A DNA stretch of 48,699 nt, taken from the NCBI RefSeq assembly GCF_050176255.1, contig NZ_JBFXIE010000022.1; one strand, 5' to 3'. A program made the translations under genes and the position numbers. Positions 25,329-33,972 of the stretch are shown piece by piece (position 1 is the stretch's first letter; each line of letters opens with the position of its first letter). Below the pieces are notes generated by a model. It did not search any database, was not told the DNA's origin, and saw only the letters and a list, made by a program, of their open reading frames with translations. This stretch comes from JBFXIE01 sp050176255 (lineage in GTDB: Bacteria > Pseudomonadota > Gammaproteobacteria > Burkholderiales > Burkholderiaceae_C).

Positions 25329-26691
25329 CGCCAGCACTGGCGCACTGTTCGCTCCGTTCGGGCGCTCGCAAGCGCGCAGCCGGAAAGTCAACACTGAATA
25401 TCGAGCCCTGGCCCACTTCACTGGAAATGTGCAGGGTTGCCCCGTGGCGTTGCACTACATGCTTGACGATCGACAGACCCAACCCCGTACCTCCCGTGCC
25501 ACGCGAACGGCTGCGATCCACACGGTAAAAACGCTCGGTAATGCGGGGCAAATGCTCCGGCTCGATGCCAGGCCCTGTGTCAGTGACAGAAAAACGTGCG
25601 CCGCCATCCCGCAGCACGTCCCAGGCGACGGTAATGCGGCCTCCCGGCGGCGTGTAACGCACGGCGTTGTTGACCAGATTCACCAGAGCGCTTTGCAACT
25701 CCGCCGCAATACCGGCGATCTGCCCGGCAGCCTGCGCCTGTTCGGACGTCGGAAACACGATCTGATGCTGTCGCTCCTCATCGCCCTGATTGAGCATGGC
25801 CGATAGCGCCCTGGCTTCTTCCTCGCAGTAATGCAGCAGTTGTGCCACCGCAACCCATTCATGCATGCCCGGCAGAGGGCTACCCTCCAGCCGCGAAAGC
25901 GCAAGCAAGTCCTGCACCAATTTCTGCATGCGCTCCGCCTGCTGCGACATCATGCGCAAGTAGCGCGACTGTTCGTCAGAGCTGAGTTGCAGCGTCTGCA
26001 AGGTTTCGACAAAGCCCATCAACACGGTCAAAGGCGTGCGAATCTCATGCGAGACATTGGCCACAAAGTCTCGGCGCATGGCATCCGCCTGCTCCAACGC
26101 GGTGACATCGCGCGACAGCATCAGCTTGCGCCCATCTCCATAGGGATGCAAGTGCACGGAAATACGAACCGGCCGCGAGGGCGTACTGTCTCGGCCCTGC
26201 AGCACCAAGTCATGCGTGAAGTTGCGGGTAGCGTAATAAGCGCTGAACTCCGGGTCGCGCACCAGATTACCGATCGACTGCAGCCTGTCGCGCTCCGCAT
26301 TGATGCCGAAATGCTGCTCGGCCATCTGGTTGCACCATTCGATGTGCCCCTCGGCATCCAGCAGCATCACGCCGTTGGGCGAGGCCTGCAAGGCTTCCAG
26401 AATCTCCTGGAGCCGAGCATCGCCGGCCCGCGCCTGCGCCTGGCCCTGCCGCACCAACCGCCGCGCGCGGTCGGCCACCTCGCCCCACATGCCGCTCAGA
26501 CGGGGCGCCTGGGCCAAATCGCCATGACGAAGCCAGTTGACTACGCGAACCCCGCGCCACAAATCCCAGGAGAACCACGCCCACGCAGCAAGAGAAGCGC
26601 CGATACAGGCGCCCCAAGACCCCGCCTCTAACCAACCTAGCGAGCCGCCAATCCCCTGGCACAGTAAAAAAAATAAGAAACGCTTGAGCAT
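25294..26691 (-). CDS. phoR: Phosphate regulon sensor histidine kinase PhoR
   Basis: A 465-residue kinase: two N-terminal hydrophobic segments (about residues 3-45), a PAS domain (about 95-200, PNGVMLLDAEGHIEWCN), the dimerisation and phosphoacceptor helix FVANVSHEIRTPLT (His near residue 214), then the ATPase domain with NLVNNAVRYTPPGG (N box), VTDTGPGI (G1), FYRVDRSRSRGTGGTGLGLSIV (F and G2). This is PhoR architecture and it lies downstream of phoB. It phosphorylates PhoB when phosphate is scarce, under control of PstSCAB-PhoU. An intrinsic terminator separates it from phoB. Its 3' end overlaps the convergent MATE gene by 35 bp. Confidence 0.94.
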   Translation of the reverse strand: MLKRFLFFLLCQGIGGSLGWLEAGSWGACIGASLAAWAWFSWDLWRGVRVVNWLRHGDLAQAPRLSGMWGEVADRARRLVRQGQAQARAGDARLQEILEALQASPNGVMLLDAEGHIEWCNQMAEQHFGINAERDRLQSIGNLVRDPEFSAYYATRNFTHDLVLQGRDSTPSRPVRISVHLHPYGDGRKLMLSRDVTALEQADAMRRDFVANVSHEIRTPLTVLMGFVETLQTLQLSSDEQSRYLRMMSQQAERMQKLVQDLLALSRLEGSPLPGMHEWVAVAQLLHYCEEEARALSAMLNQGDEERQHQIVFPTSEQAQAAGQIAGIAAELQSALVNLVNNAVRYTPPGGRITVAWDVLRDGGARFSVTDTGPGIEPEHLPRITERFYRVDRSRSRGTGGTGLGLSIVKHVVQRHGATLHISSEVGQGSIFSVDFPAARLRAPERSEQCASAGVTDVLRGASAV

Positions 26692-26717
26692 GTGACCGAC
26701 ACGGAGTCGCTAGAAAC

Positions 26718-26745
26718 AAAAAAGCGCCCGTTTGCGTATGGGCGC
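26718..26745 (-). terminator. Intrinsic terminator between phoB and phoR
   Basis: On the minus strand, stem GCGCCC / GGGCGC (26745-26740 and 26729-26724) with a 10-nt loop is followed by six T (26723-26718 region). It lies 43 bp after the phoB stop and 27 bp before the phoR start codon, so it should attenuate phoR relative to pst-phoUB. Confidence 0.75.
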
Positions 26746-26788
26746 CCGAGACAGACGTATGAGTTAGAAAGCGCCTGGGTTTGGCCAA

Positions 26789-27496
26789 TCAGGCACGCAT
26801 AAGAGCCTGCGGCTGCGCCGTGAGCCGATATCCCGCACCGCGCACTGTCTCTACCATGACTCCAGCAGTGCCAAGCGCTTCCCTGAGGCGCTTGACATGT
26901 ACATCCACCGTGCGCTCCTCGATGAACACATGGTCACCCCAGATCTTGTCGAGCAACTGCGCACGGCTGTGCACACGCTCTGAGTGCTTCATGAGGTAAT
27001 GCAACAACTTGAACTCGGTAGGGCCGACCTTGAGTTGCTGCCCCTGGTAACTGACGCGGTAGGTTCCCGCATCCAGCACCAATTCGCCAATCGTCACGCT
27101 ATCGCTCACCTGCTCCGGGGCACGACGGCGCAGCACCGCACGAATGCGAGCCAGAAGCTCCTGAGTTGAGAAAGGCTTGGTGATGTAGTCGTCAGCACCC
27201 GCATCCAGGCCGGAAACCTTGTCCGGTTCGTCACCACGAGCGGTCAACATCAGGATAGGGATTTGCTTGGTGCGAGCATCGGCGCGCCACTTACGCGCCA
27301 GCTGTAACCCGCTTTGCCCCGGCAGCATCCAGTCCAACAGAATCACGTCAGGCAAAACGGCATCCAACTCGCGCTGGGCAGATTCGCCATCTTCCGCCCA
27401 GATAGGCTGGAACCCGTTGTGCCGCAGATTCACGGCAACCAATTCTGCAATCGGCGACTCATCCTCAACAATGAGTACGCGTGGAAGCTTCTTCAT
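26789..27496 (-). CDS. phoB: Phosphate regulon response regulator PhoB
   Basis: A 235-residue OmpR-family regulator. The receiver domain has the acidic pocket VEDE, the phosphoacceptor Asp55 in VILLDWMLPGQSG, the conserved Thr (MLTARG) and Lys (TKPF). The C-terminal winged helix carries the PhoB-typical VGPTEFKLLHYLMKHSERVHSRAQLLDKIWG and ERTVDVHVKRLR recognition segment. It binds Pho boxes and activates phosphate-starvation genes; a good candidate box lies upstream of pstS. The ATG at 27496 is used; a GTG at 27505 preceded by GAGAAAG is a real alternative. It starts 17 bp after phoU. Confidence 0.95.
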   Translation of the reverse strand: MKKLPRVLIVEDESPIAELVAVNLRHNGFQPIWAEDGESAQRELDAVLPDVILLDWMLPGQSGLQLARKWRADARTKQIPILMLTARGDEPDKVSGLDAGADDYITKPFSTQELLARIRAVLRRRAPEQVSDSVTIGELVLDAGTYRVSYQGQQLKVGPTEFKLLHYLMKHSERVHSRAQLLDKIWGDHVFIEERTVDVHVKRLREALGTAGVMVETVRGAGYRLTAQPQALMRA

Positions 27497-27513
27497 GGGA
27501 TGCACCGTCTTTC

Positions 27514-28215
27514 TCAGGATACGGCTGACTCAATTTGATCCAAGGTTGAATGACGGACGTCTTTGCCTTCGACCAGGTAAATGATCAATTCGGCAATATT
27601 CTTGGAATGGTCACCAATACGTTCAATGGCTTTGGCAAGAAATAGCAAGTCCAGGCTGGGAGAAATGGTGCGCGGGTCTTCTAGCATGTAGGTGACCAGC
27701 TTACGCACGAAACCATCAAACTCCTTGTCAATGAGATCGTCTTCTTTGAGGATGTCCACAGCCGATTTGGTATCCAGACGCGCAAAAGAGTCCAAAGCCT
27801 TGCGCAGCAGGCCAGACGCCAGATCGGCGGCCAGTCGTAGATCCCCTGTAGGCAGCGAGCGTGCCGCACCGCTTGCGATGATGGACTTGACCATGCGCGC
27901 CATACGGGTGGCCTCATCGCCCACGCGCTCCAAATTAGAAATGGCTTTGGAGTAAGCCATCAGCAAACGCAAATCGCGCGCTGTAGGCTGGCGGCGCGCA
28001 ATGACGGTGGACAGTTCGTGATCAATCTCGACTTCCATCGTGTTCACGCGACGCTCAAGCGCTTCGACCTGCTCCACCGCTTCCATACTGAAACGTGAAA
28101 GCGCATAGATCGCCTGACGAATCTGCGACTCCACCATACCGCCAAGTTCCATCACCCGGGCAGAAATATTGTTCAGCTCGTTGTCGAACTGCGAAGAAAG
28201 ATGCTTGTCGGTCAT
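27514..28215 (-). CDS. phoU: Phosphate signalling protein PhoU
   Basis: A 233-residue all-helical protein made of two PhoU repeats, with the family signature ALERRVNTMEVEIDHELSTVIARRQPTARDLRLLMAYSKAISNLERVGDEA in the first and DLLFLAKAIERIGDHSKNIAELIIYLVEG in the second (metal-cluster residues E/D-x-x-x-D and N). PhoU links the Pst transporter to PhoR and keeps the regulon off when phosphate is plentiful. GGAAACC precedes the ATG at 28215, 17 bp after the pstB stop; an in-frame ATG at 28233 overlapping pstB is less likely. Confidence 0.95.
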   Translation of the reverse strand: MTDKHLSSQFDNELNNISARVMELGGMVESQIRQAIYALSRFSMEAVEQVEALERRVNTMEVEIDHELSTVIARRQPTARDLRLLMAYSKAISNLERVGDEATRMARMVKSIIASGAARSLPTGDLRLAADLASGLLRKALDSFARLDTKSAVDILKEDDLIDKEFDGFVRKLVTYMLEDPRTISPSLDLLFLAKAIERIGDHSKNIAELIIYLVEGKDVRHSTLDQIESAVS

Positions 28216-28232
28216 ACAGGTTTCCGCTTCCA

Positions 28233-29015
28233 TCAGCCAAAACGGCCGGTGATGTAATCTTCAGTTTCTTTGTGCTGCGGCTTGAAGAACATCTGCTCAG
28301 TCTCACCGAACTCCACCAGATCGCCCAAATACATATAAGCGGTGTAATCGCTGCAGCGCGCTGCCTGCTGCATGTTGTGGGTCACGATCACGACCGTGTA
28401 GTCGTCTTTGAGCTCCGAAATCAGCTCTTCAATCTTGGCAGTAGAAATCGGATCCAGTGCCGAACAGGGTTCGTCAAGCAACAAAACTTCGGGCTTGATG
28501 GCAACGCCGCGAGCGATACACAAACGCTGCTGCTGCCCACCCGACAGACCCGAACCACTTTGATCGAGTTTGTCTTTGACCTCATTCCACAAAGCCGCTT
28601 TGCGCAAAGCCCATTCGACGCGGTCATCCATGTCTGTTGCGCTCAAGTTTTCAAATAGTCTCACCCCGAAAGCGATGTTTTCATAGATGGACATCGGGAA
28701 AGGCGTGGGCTTTTGGAAAACCATTCCTACCTTGGCACGAATCAATGCCACATCTTCTTTGCTGGTCAGCAGATCCTCGCCATCCAGAAGAATTTGACCC
28801 TCGGCGCGCTGTTCGGGATAAAGCTCGAACATGCGGTTAAAAGTACGCAGCAAAGTCGATTTACCGCATCCCGATGGACCAATGAACGCGGTGACCTTTT
28901 TTTCGGGAATCTCAAGATTGATGCCTTTGAGCGCGTGGAACTTGCCGTAATAGAAGTTCAGATCGCGAACGCTAAGTTTTGACCGAGCTGCTACGGAATT
29001 CGTGGTGGGCTGCAT
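28233..29015 (-). CDS. pstB: Phosphate ABC transporter ATPase PstB
   Basis: 260 residues, the usual PstB length. Walker A GPSGCGKST, Q loop FQKPTPFPMSIYENIAFG, signature SGGQQQRLCIARG, Walker B VLLLDEPCSALDPISTAKIEELI and the switch His in IVTHNMQQAARCSD are all intact. It powers high-affinity phosphate import through PstC/PstA and, with PhoU, signals to PhoR. It starts 19 bp after the pstA stop. Confidence 0.97.
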   Translation of the reverse strand: MQPTTNSVAARSKLSVRDLNFYYGKFHALKGINLEIPEKKVTAFIGPSGCGKSTLLRTFNRMFELYPEQRAEGQILLDGEDLLTSKEDVALIRAKVGMVFQKPTPFPMSIYENIAFGVRLFENLSATDMDDRVEWALRKAALWNEVKDKLDQSGSGLSGGQQQRLCIARGVAIKPEVLLLDEPCSALDPISTAKIEELISELKDDYTVVIVTHNMQQAARCSDYTAYMYLGDLVEFGETEQMFFKPQHKETEDYITGRFG

Positions 29016-29034
29016 AAAAGTCGTTCCAAAAAAA

Positions 29035-29907
29035 TTACTTTTGACGCGTGAGCACGCGAGCGAGGATGTTCAATCCGAGAACAGCAAGGGTAATGATGAA
29101 CACAGCTGCCCAAGCAAGCTGCTGCCAATTTTCGTAGGGACTCATCGCAAACTTGAAAATAGTCACAGGCAAGCTTGCCATGGGCTTGCTCAAATCGTTG
29201 TTCCAGAATTGGTTGTTGAGCGAAGTGAAGAGCAGTGGCGCTGTCTCACCTGCGATACGAGCCACGGCCAGCAAAATGCCCGTAACCACGCCCGCCCGAG
29301 CAGCACGCAAGGTGACGAGAGTAATCACCTTCCACTTGGGAGTGCCCAATGCATAAGCGGCTTCGCGCAGGCTTGCGGGCACCAGCAACAACATGTTCTC
29401 TGTAGTGCGAATGACCACAGGGATCACGATGAGTGCAAGCGCCAAGATGCCCGCGTAGGCCGAGAAGCTCTTGAACTGCGCGACGACAACGGCATATACA
29501 AACAGACCCACCACGATACTAGGGGCAGACAACAACACGTCATTCACAAACCGGGTACTAGAAGCCAGCCAGCTGTGCGTGTCATATTCAGCCAAGTACA
29601 CGCCGGCCATGATGCCAATGGGGGTGCCCACGAACGTTGCCAGCATCACCATGACAAAAGACCCGAACAAGGCGTTGCTGATACCGCCAACCTCATTGGG
29701 AGGCGGCGTCATTTCAGTGAACAGGGACAAACTGAGGCCGGATACTCCAAGGCGTACGGTTTCCCAGAGAATCCACATCAGCCAAAAAATGCCAAATGCC
29801 ATTGCCGCCAAAGCCAATACGAGGGCAATCTGGTTTACCCGCTTGCGCGAGGCAAAGCGAGCGTGACGGGCTTGGATCGCCGAATCGATTTTGAGTGAGG
29901 TGCTCAT
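29035..29907 (-). CDS. pstA: Phosphate ABC transporter permease PstA
   Basis: A 290-residue permease with six predicted transmembrane helices. The ABC coupling-helix motif (EAAYALGTPKWKVITLVTLRAARAGVVTGILLAVARIAGETAPLLFT) is characteristic of PstA. It pairs with PstC to form the inner-membrane phosphate channel. Its ATG overlaps the pstC stop (ATGA), so the two subunits are translationally coupled. Confidence 0.96.
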   Translation of the reverse strand: MSTSLKIDSAIQARHARFASRKRVNQIALVLALAAMAFGIFWLMWILWETVRLGVSGLSLSLFTEMTPPPNEVGGISNALFGSFVMVMLATFVGTPIGIMAGVYLAEYDTHSWLASSTRFVNDVLLSAPSIVVGLFVYAVVVAQFKSFSAYAGILALALIVIPVVIRTTENMLLLVPASLREAAYALGTPKWKVITLVTLRAARAGVVTGILLAVARIAGETAPLLFTSLNNQFWNNDLSKPMASLPVTIFKFAMSPYENWQQLAWAAVFIITLAVLGLNILARVLTRQK

Positions 29908-30929
29908 GAACGTGTACCTTCGCCCTTCTTCAGGCGTGCAAGCAGCAACTTGGAAAGAGACAGCACCACAAAGGTGATGAAGAACAGCACCAGACCGAGA
30001 TAAATCAGCGACGCCTGGTGCAAGCCTTCGCCAGCCTCTGCGAACTCATTGGCCAAAGCAGACGTGATGCTGTTGGCAGCTTCGAACAACGACAAGGAAT
30101 CGAGCTGATTCATATTGCCGATCACAAAGGTCACCGCCATCGTTTCACCCAGGGCTCGCCCCAGGCCCAGCATGATTCCACCCAGCACGCCGGACTTGGT
30201 ATAGGGCAAAACCACCTTCCAGACTACCTCCCAGGTCGTGGAACCGAGGGCATAGGCTGACTCTTTGAGCATAGGAGGCGTAACCTCGAAAACATCCCGC
30301 ATCACGGACGCGATGAAAGGGATGATCATGATGGCCAAGATAATGCCAGCCGACAAAATACCGATACCTACGGGCGGCCCGGACACCAATGCACCGAGAT
30401 AAGGCACGCCGTTGAACAATGCCTGCAACGGCTGCTGCACGTAAGTTGCCAAAATGGGGCCGAACACCATCAGGCCCCACATACCGTAGACAATAGACGG
30501 AACTGCCGCCAGCAGCTCGATGGCCGTGCCCAGTGGACGTTTGAGCCAGGCAGGGGACAATTCGGTCAGGAAAAGTGCAATACCGAAACTTACGGGAACG
30601 GCAATCAGCAAAGCAATCAAGGATGTAGCCAGCGTGCCGTAAATCATCACCAGCCCGCCGAACTCTTCTTGAACGGGATCCCAGACGGTGCTCGTCAGAA
30701 AACCAAGTCCATAGCGCTCGATGGATGGCCAGGCACCATAAACCAGAGAGGCCATGATTCCCAGCAGAAGCGAAAGCGTCAGCAAAGCCGCACCACGCGC
30801 CAACCAGCCAAAAATGCGATCTATGAATACACCAGAGAACATGCTAGGACGAGGAGTAGGTGAGCCGCTGGAAGCACCAATAGCCGCCTTGAGCGGCGGC
30901 GCCTGACGGACGGGCAGCGTAGTGGACAC
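29904..30929 (-). CDS. pstC: Phosphate ABC transporter permease PstC
   Basis: A 341-residue permease with six membrane helices and the PstC-type coupling segment KESAYALGSTTWEVVWKVVLPYTKSGVLGGIMLGLGRALGETMAV. The cytoplasmic N-terminus is about 45 residues long. The start is a GTG at 30929, preceded by AAGG. It follows pstS by 66 bp, a region with a GC-rich stretch but no clear terminator, which could help keep PstS in excess. Confidence 0.95.
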   Translation of the reverse strand: MSTTLPVRQAPPLKAAIGASSGSPTPRPSMFSGVFIDRIFGWLARGAALLTLSLLLGIMASLVYGAWPSIERYGLGFLTSTVWDPVQEEFGGLVMIYGTLATSLIALLIAVPVSFGIALFLTELSPAWLKRPLGTAIELLAAVPSIVYGMWGLMVFGPILATYVQQPLQALFNGVPYLGALVSGPPVGIGILSAGIILAIMIIPFIASVMRDVFEVTPPMLKESAYALGSTTWEVVWKVVLPYTKSGVLGGIMLGLGRALGETMAVTFVIGNMNQLDSLSLFEAANSITSALANEFAEAGEGLHQASLIYLGLVLFFITFVVLSLSKLLLARLKKGEGTRS

Positions 30930-30995
30930 GTGGGTTGCCTTATAACAGAAGACGTCAGGCGGCCCGCCCCATCAGAAACGAACCGCCACGCGAAC

Positions 30996-32036
30996 TTACT
31001 TCAGAGCGATAGCCTTACCGGAAGTGTCCTTGATGTTTGCCCAGGACTTGATGATCACATCCTTGACAACATCAGGCATGGGCACGTAGTCCAGATCAGA
31101 TGCAGTTTTGTCACCCGACTTGTAAGCCCACTCAAAGAACTTCAGGGCAGTAGCGGCCTGCACAGGCTTGTCCTGCGTCTTCTGCATCAGAATAAAGGTT
31201 GCAGAAGTGATAGGCCAAGAATCCTTGCCAGGCTGATTCGTCAGGATTTGATAAAAACTCTTGAGCCAATCCGCGCCAGCAGCAGCGGCCTTGAAACTTG
31301 CCTCGTCAGGGGAAACAAAGTTACCCGCGCTGTTTTGCAACTGTGCGAATGTCAGCTTGTTTTGCTTGACGTAGGCATACTCAACGTAGCCAATCGAGTT
31401 AGGCAGACGACCCACAAATGCTGCCACGCCTTCGTTACCCTTGCCACCGGCACCAGTAGGCCAGTTAACAGCCGTGCCCTCACCAACTTTGGCCTTCCAC
31501 TCAGCGTTCACTTTGCTCAGGTAGTTCGTGAAACCGAATGTGGTTCCAGAACCGTCTGCACGACGCACAGGAGCAATGGTTGCGTCAGGCAGATTCAAAC
31601 CAGGATTCAGAGCCTTGATGGCCTCGTCATTCCACTTCGTGATCTTGCCAAGGTAAATATCGCCAAGCACTTGACCGCTCAGCTTCAGCTGACCAGGCTG
31701 AAGACCCTTGATATTCACAACGGGAACGATGCCGCCGATCACAGTGGGGAACTGCACCAACCCCTTCTTGACAAGATCTTCATCCTTCAAAGGCGCATCA
31801 GAAGCGCCAAAATCCACTGTCTTGGCCTCGATTTGGCGCAGCCCAGCACCAGAACCCACGGACTGGTAGTTGATTTTCACACCAGTCGCCTTGTTGTAGT
31901 CGGCGGCCCACTTGGAGTAGAGCGGCGCGGGGAAACTGGCGCCAGCACCTGTAGCTTCTTGCTGCGCCCAAGCAGCGGACATAGCGCCCATTGCTACGGC
32001 ACCGGACACCAGAATTCGAATCGCGGAGAGCTTCAT
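30996..32036 (-). CDS. pstS: Periplasmic phosphate-binding protein PstS
   Basis: A 346-residue protein with a Sec signal peptide ending at AWA (about residue 24). The mature protein starts QQEATGAGASFPAPLYSKWAADY, the classic PstS phosphate-loop start, and contains VGSGAGLRQIEAKTVDFGASDAPL and RADGSGTTFGFTNYLS, whose Ser, Asp, Arg and Thr residues bind phosphate. It delivers phosphate to PstCAB. The ATG at 32036 has an AAGAGG Shine-Dalgarno site. It is the first gene of the pst-pho operon and has a Pho box 42 bp upstream. Confidence 0.97.
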   Translation of the reverse strand: MKLSAIRILVSGAVAMGAMSAAWAQQEATGAGASFPAPLYSKWAADYNKATGVKINYQSVGSGAGLRQIEAKTVDFGASDAPLKDEDLVKKGLVQFPTVIGGIVPVVNIKGLQPGQLKLSGQVLGDIYLGKITKWNDEAIKALNPGLNLPDATIAPVRRADGSGTTFGFTNYLSKVNAEWKAKVGEGTAVNWPTGAGGKGNEGVAAFVGRLPNSIGYVEYAYVKQNKLTFAQLQNSAGNFVSPDEASFKAAAAGADWLKSFYQILTNQPGKDSWPITSATFILMQKTQDKPVQAATALKFFEWAYKSGDKTASDLDYVPMPDVVKDVIIKSWANIKDTSGKAIALK

Positions 32037-32077
32037 GGAAGAGACCTCTTGGTTAAAAAAACTCGATGAGCGCACTC

Positions 32078-32107
32078 TATGATCGATTTATGACAATCGA
32101 GTGACTT
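32078..32107 (-). promoter_or_regulatory. Pho box (PhoB binding site) upstream of pstS
   Basis: On the minus strand, TTGTCATAAATCGATCATA (32096-32078) matches the E. coli Pho box consensus CTGTCATAAATCTGTCATA at 16 of 19 positions. A further half-site, AGTCACT, lies exactly 11 bp upstream, giving three half-sites with an 11-bp period. Confidence 0.82.
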
Positions 32108-32151
32108 CACCCCGAACAGCGGGTACCCCCTATGGACATGAAGGCATTAAT

Positions 32152-32170
32152 GTGTCACGCAAATGTCGCA
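32152..32170 (+). promoter_or_regulatory. Possible second Pho box, facing the fasciclin gene
   Basis: The plus strand has TGTCA (from 32153) and TGTCG (from 32164), 11 bp apart, the spacing of PhoB half-sites; overall 11 of 19 positions fit the E. coli consensus. It is 67 bp upstream of the fasciclin start and oriented toward it. Confidence 0.4.
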
Positions 32171-32236
32171 ATCGAAGCTTACGCTCAGGCCGCCGGCAAC
32201 AGTCGGTAACACACATACACCCTTCGGGAGAACTCA

Positions 32237-32731
32237 ATGTTCCGTCGCATCACTCTTAAAACCGCCCTGGCCCTGACTGTCGTCGCAACTCTGGGAGCTT
32301 GCGCAACCCAGTCCACGGCACCCAAGACCGTGGCATCCGTCGCCGCTCAGTCCAAGGATCTGACAACTTTCAACAAACTGGTGGCTGACGCAGGCTTGAC
32401 ATCGACGCTGAACGGCGCTGGCCCCTTCACCGTGTTCGCCCCCAGCGATGCAGCTTTCAAGGCCGTACCCGCCAAGACACTGGACGCACTCAAGGCCGAC
32501 AAGGAACAGTTGAAGGCGGTGCTGAGCTACCACATCGCTACTGGCAACCTCACAGCTGCGAACGCCAAGGCTGGCAAAGTCAAGACCCTGCAGGGCTCGG
32601 ATATCACCCTCTCGCGCGCAGCCAACTTTCTAACCGTGGAAGAAGGTCTGGTCGAACAAGCGGACATGACAGCCAGCAATGGCGTCGTTCATGTGATTGA
32701 CACCGTGCTGATGCCCCCCAAGAAGAAGTAA
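32237..32731 (+). CDS. Fasciclin (FAS1) domain lipoprotein
   Basis: 164 residues. The N-terminus is a lipoprotein signal with lipobox TLGAC (Cys about residue 22). A single FAS1 domain follows (about 40-160), recognised by FNKLVADAGLTSTLNGAGPFTVFAPSDAAFKAVP (H1-type motif), LKAVLSYHIATGNLTAA and the closing NGVVHVIDTVLMP. FAS1 domains mediate adhesion at cell surfaces or in the periplasm. GGGAGAA precedes the ATG. It is divergent from pstS across 200 bp that contain Pho-box-like sequences, so co-regulation by phosphate is plausible. Confidence 0.88.
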   Translation: MFRRITLKTALALTVVATLGACATQSTAPKTVASVAAQSKDLTTFNKLVADAGLTSTLNGAGPFTVFAPSDAAFKAVPAKTLDALKADKEQLKAVLSYHIATGNLTAANAKAGKVKTLQGSDITLSRAANFLTVEEGLVEQADMTASNGVVHVIDTVLMPPKKK

Positions 32732-32759
32732 TCACCGGTAGGCCTTCAGTTTCCTGACC

Positions 32760-33890
32760 ATGCCCCTCACCGAATTCCGCGGTTCGCAACTGACCAGGCG
32801 CGCCATCCTGCGAGCAGCAGGTGCCACATGTGCGGTTGGCGCCATGCCGTGCATGCCTGCCCATGCACAGGATCAGCGACCCCTCACCGTGGTTCAGATC
32901 GTTGATTTATCCCCTCTGCACCAAGACGTCAGCCGTGATTTTTTTGTCGGCTCGCGTGCTGCATGGACAGATATCAACGCTCGTAACGGCGGTATTCGCG
33001 GACGGGCGGTACAGCACGTGGTTTTGGAGACTGACGGCTCGGAACAAGCCGTCCGCGCTGCCTGGCAAGCCGCGCAAGAAAATCCGTCTTGCGTGGTTCT
33101 CTCGGGCTGTGCCAGCGACAGCGTTGCTGCTGCCATCGCGGCACTGCAATCAGATAGCCCAACCATGGCCCATGCTGCGCCGTGGCTGCATCGCAAGTGG
33201 CTTGACAAGAGTGACACCGTTTTCCACATCTTTCCTGACTACCAGGCCCAGATCTCCCATGCCATTCGGTCTCTGGCTGTCATGGGCGTGCAACAGGCTG
33301 GTGCCGTATTTGCCAGCCAGGTGTTACAGCAGCAACTACAGGATTTGGTGAGCGAAGCCGGAAAGGCTGAGGGACTGCGCATCCAGACCTTGTCGGCTAT
33401 CGGTGGCAACTCAGCCCCTCCTGCGATGGTTTTGTTCATTGGCGGCACTCCCGAATTGCACGACTATGTGACTCGCCTGGCCCTGCCTCAGGGGCGACAA
33501 TGCTTTGTCATTGCACTTGCCGATGTCAATTTGCAAGTGTTGGCACAACTCGGTGGTATTCCCCGAAACATCTCCGTGATCGCGACCCAGGCGGTTCCAC
33601 TGGTCACCAGTGGTATGTCCATCGTGCGCAGCTATCGCGATGTGATGTCCAGGCTCTATGACGAACCGCCTTCGCCGCAGGGTTTGGCGGGCTTCATTGC
33701 GGCACGCTACACGGCAGAGGTCATGGCTTCGGTCTCCGGGCCTATCACTCGCGCCAATCTGCTGTCAGCGTTCAGAAAACGCGCTGAAATCAGGATTGGG
33801 GGATACACGGTTACGTACCGTGACCGCAAGCTGTCACATTCACAGGTCACGCAAAGCATGCTGACCTCCGATGGACGCATCGTCGGCTGA
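32760..33890 (+). CDS. Orphan ABC-type periplasmic binding protein (amino-acid-receptor fold)
   Basis: A 376-residue protein of the periplasmic-binding-protein type I class (branched-chain amino-acid receptor-like): PLTVVQIVDLSPLHQDVSRDFFVGSRAAWTDINARNGGIRGR is the standard first strand and helix, and CVVLSGCASDSVAAAIAAL follows. The N-terminus has LTRRAILRAAG then an Ala-rich segment ending PAHAQ, a twin-arginine-type signal peptide. No permease or ATPase genes lie nearby, so it is an orphan receptor that may serve a distant transporter or a sensor. It starts 28 bp after the fasciclin gene and ends 82 bp before the preferred start of ppx. Confidence 0.78.
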   Translation: MPLTEFRGSQLTRRAILRAAGATCAVGAMPCMPAHAQDQRPLTVVQIVDLSPLHQDVSRDFFVGSRAAWTDINARNGGIRGRAVQHVVLETDGSEQAVRAAWQAAQENPSCVVLSGCASDSVAAAIAALQSDSPTMAHAAPWLHRKWLDKSDTVFHIFPDYQAQISHAIRSLAVMGVQQAGAVFASQVLQQQLQDLVSEAGKAEGLRIQTLSAIGGNSAPPAMVLFIGGTPELHDYVTRLALPQGRQCFVIALADVNLQVLAQLGGIPRNISVIATQAVPLVTSGMSIVRSYRDVMSRLYDEPPSPQGLAGFIAARYTAEVMASVSGPITRANLLSAFRKRAEIRIGGYTVTYRDRKLSHSQVTQSMLTSDGRIVG

Positions 33891-33972
33891 AATAGCTGCT
33901 GAGCAGCAATTTTTGGTGCAACACAAATGCTATGCTGCGCCGCTTGAAAACCTGCGCACTGCGTGCACACCA

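Noticed and set aside
33889..33912. GAAATAGCTGCTGAGCAGCA, which begins like the dispersed repeat, between the orphan binding protein and ppx.
   Set aside because: Only eight or nine bases match and the rest is a simple GCTGCTGAGCAGC palindrome; not counted as a repeat copy.
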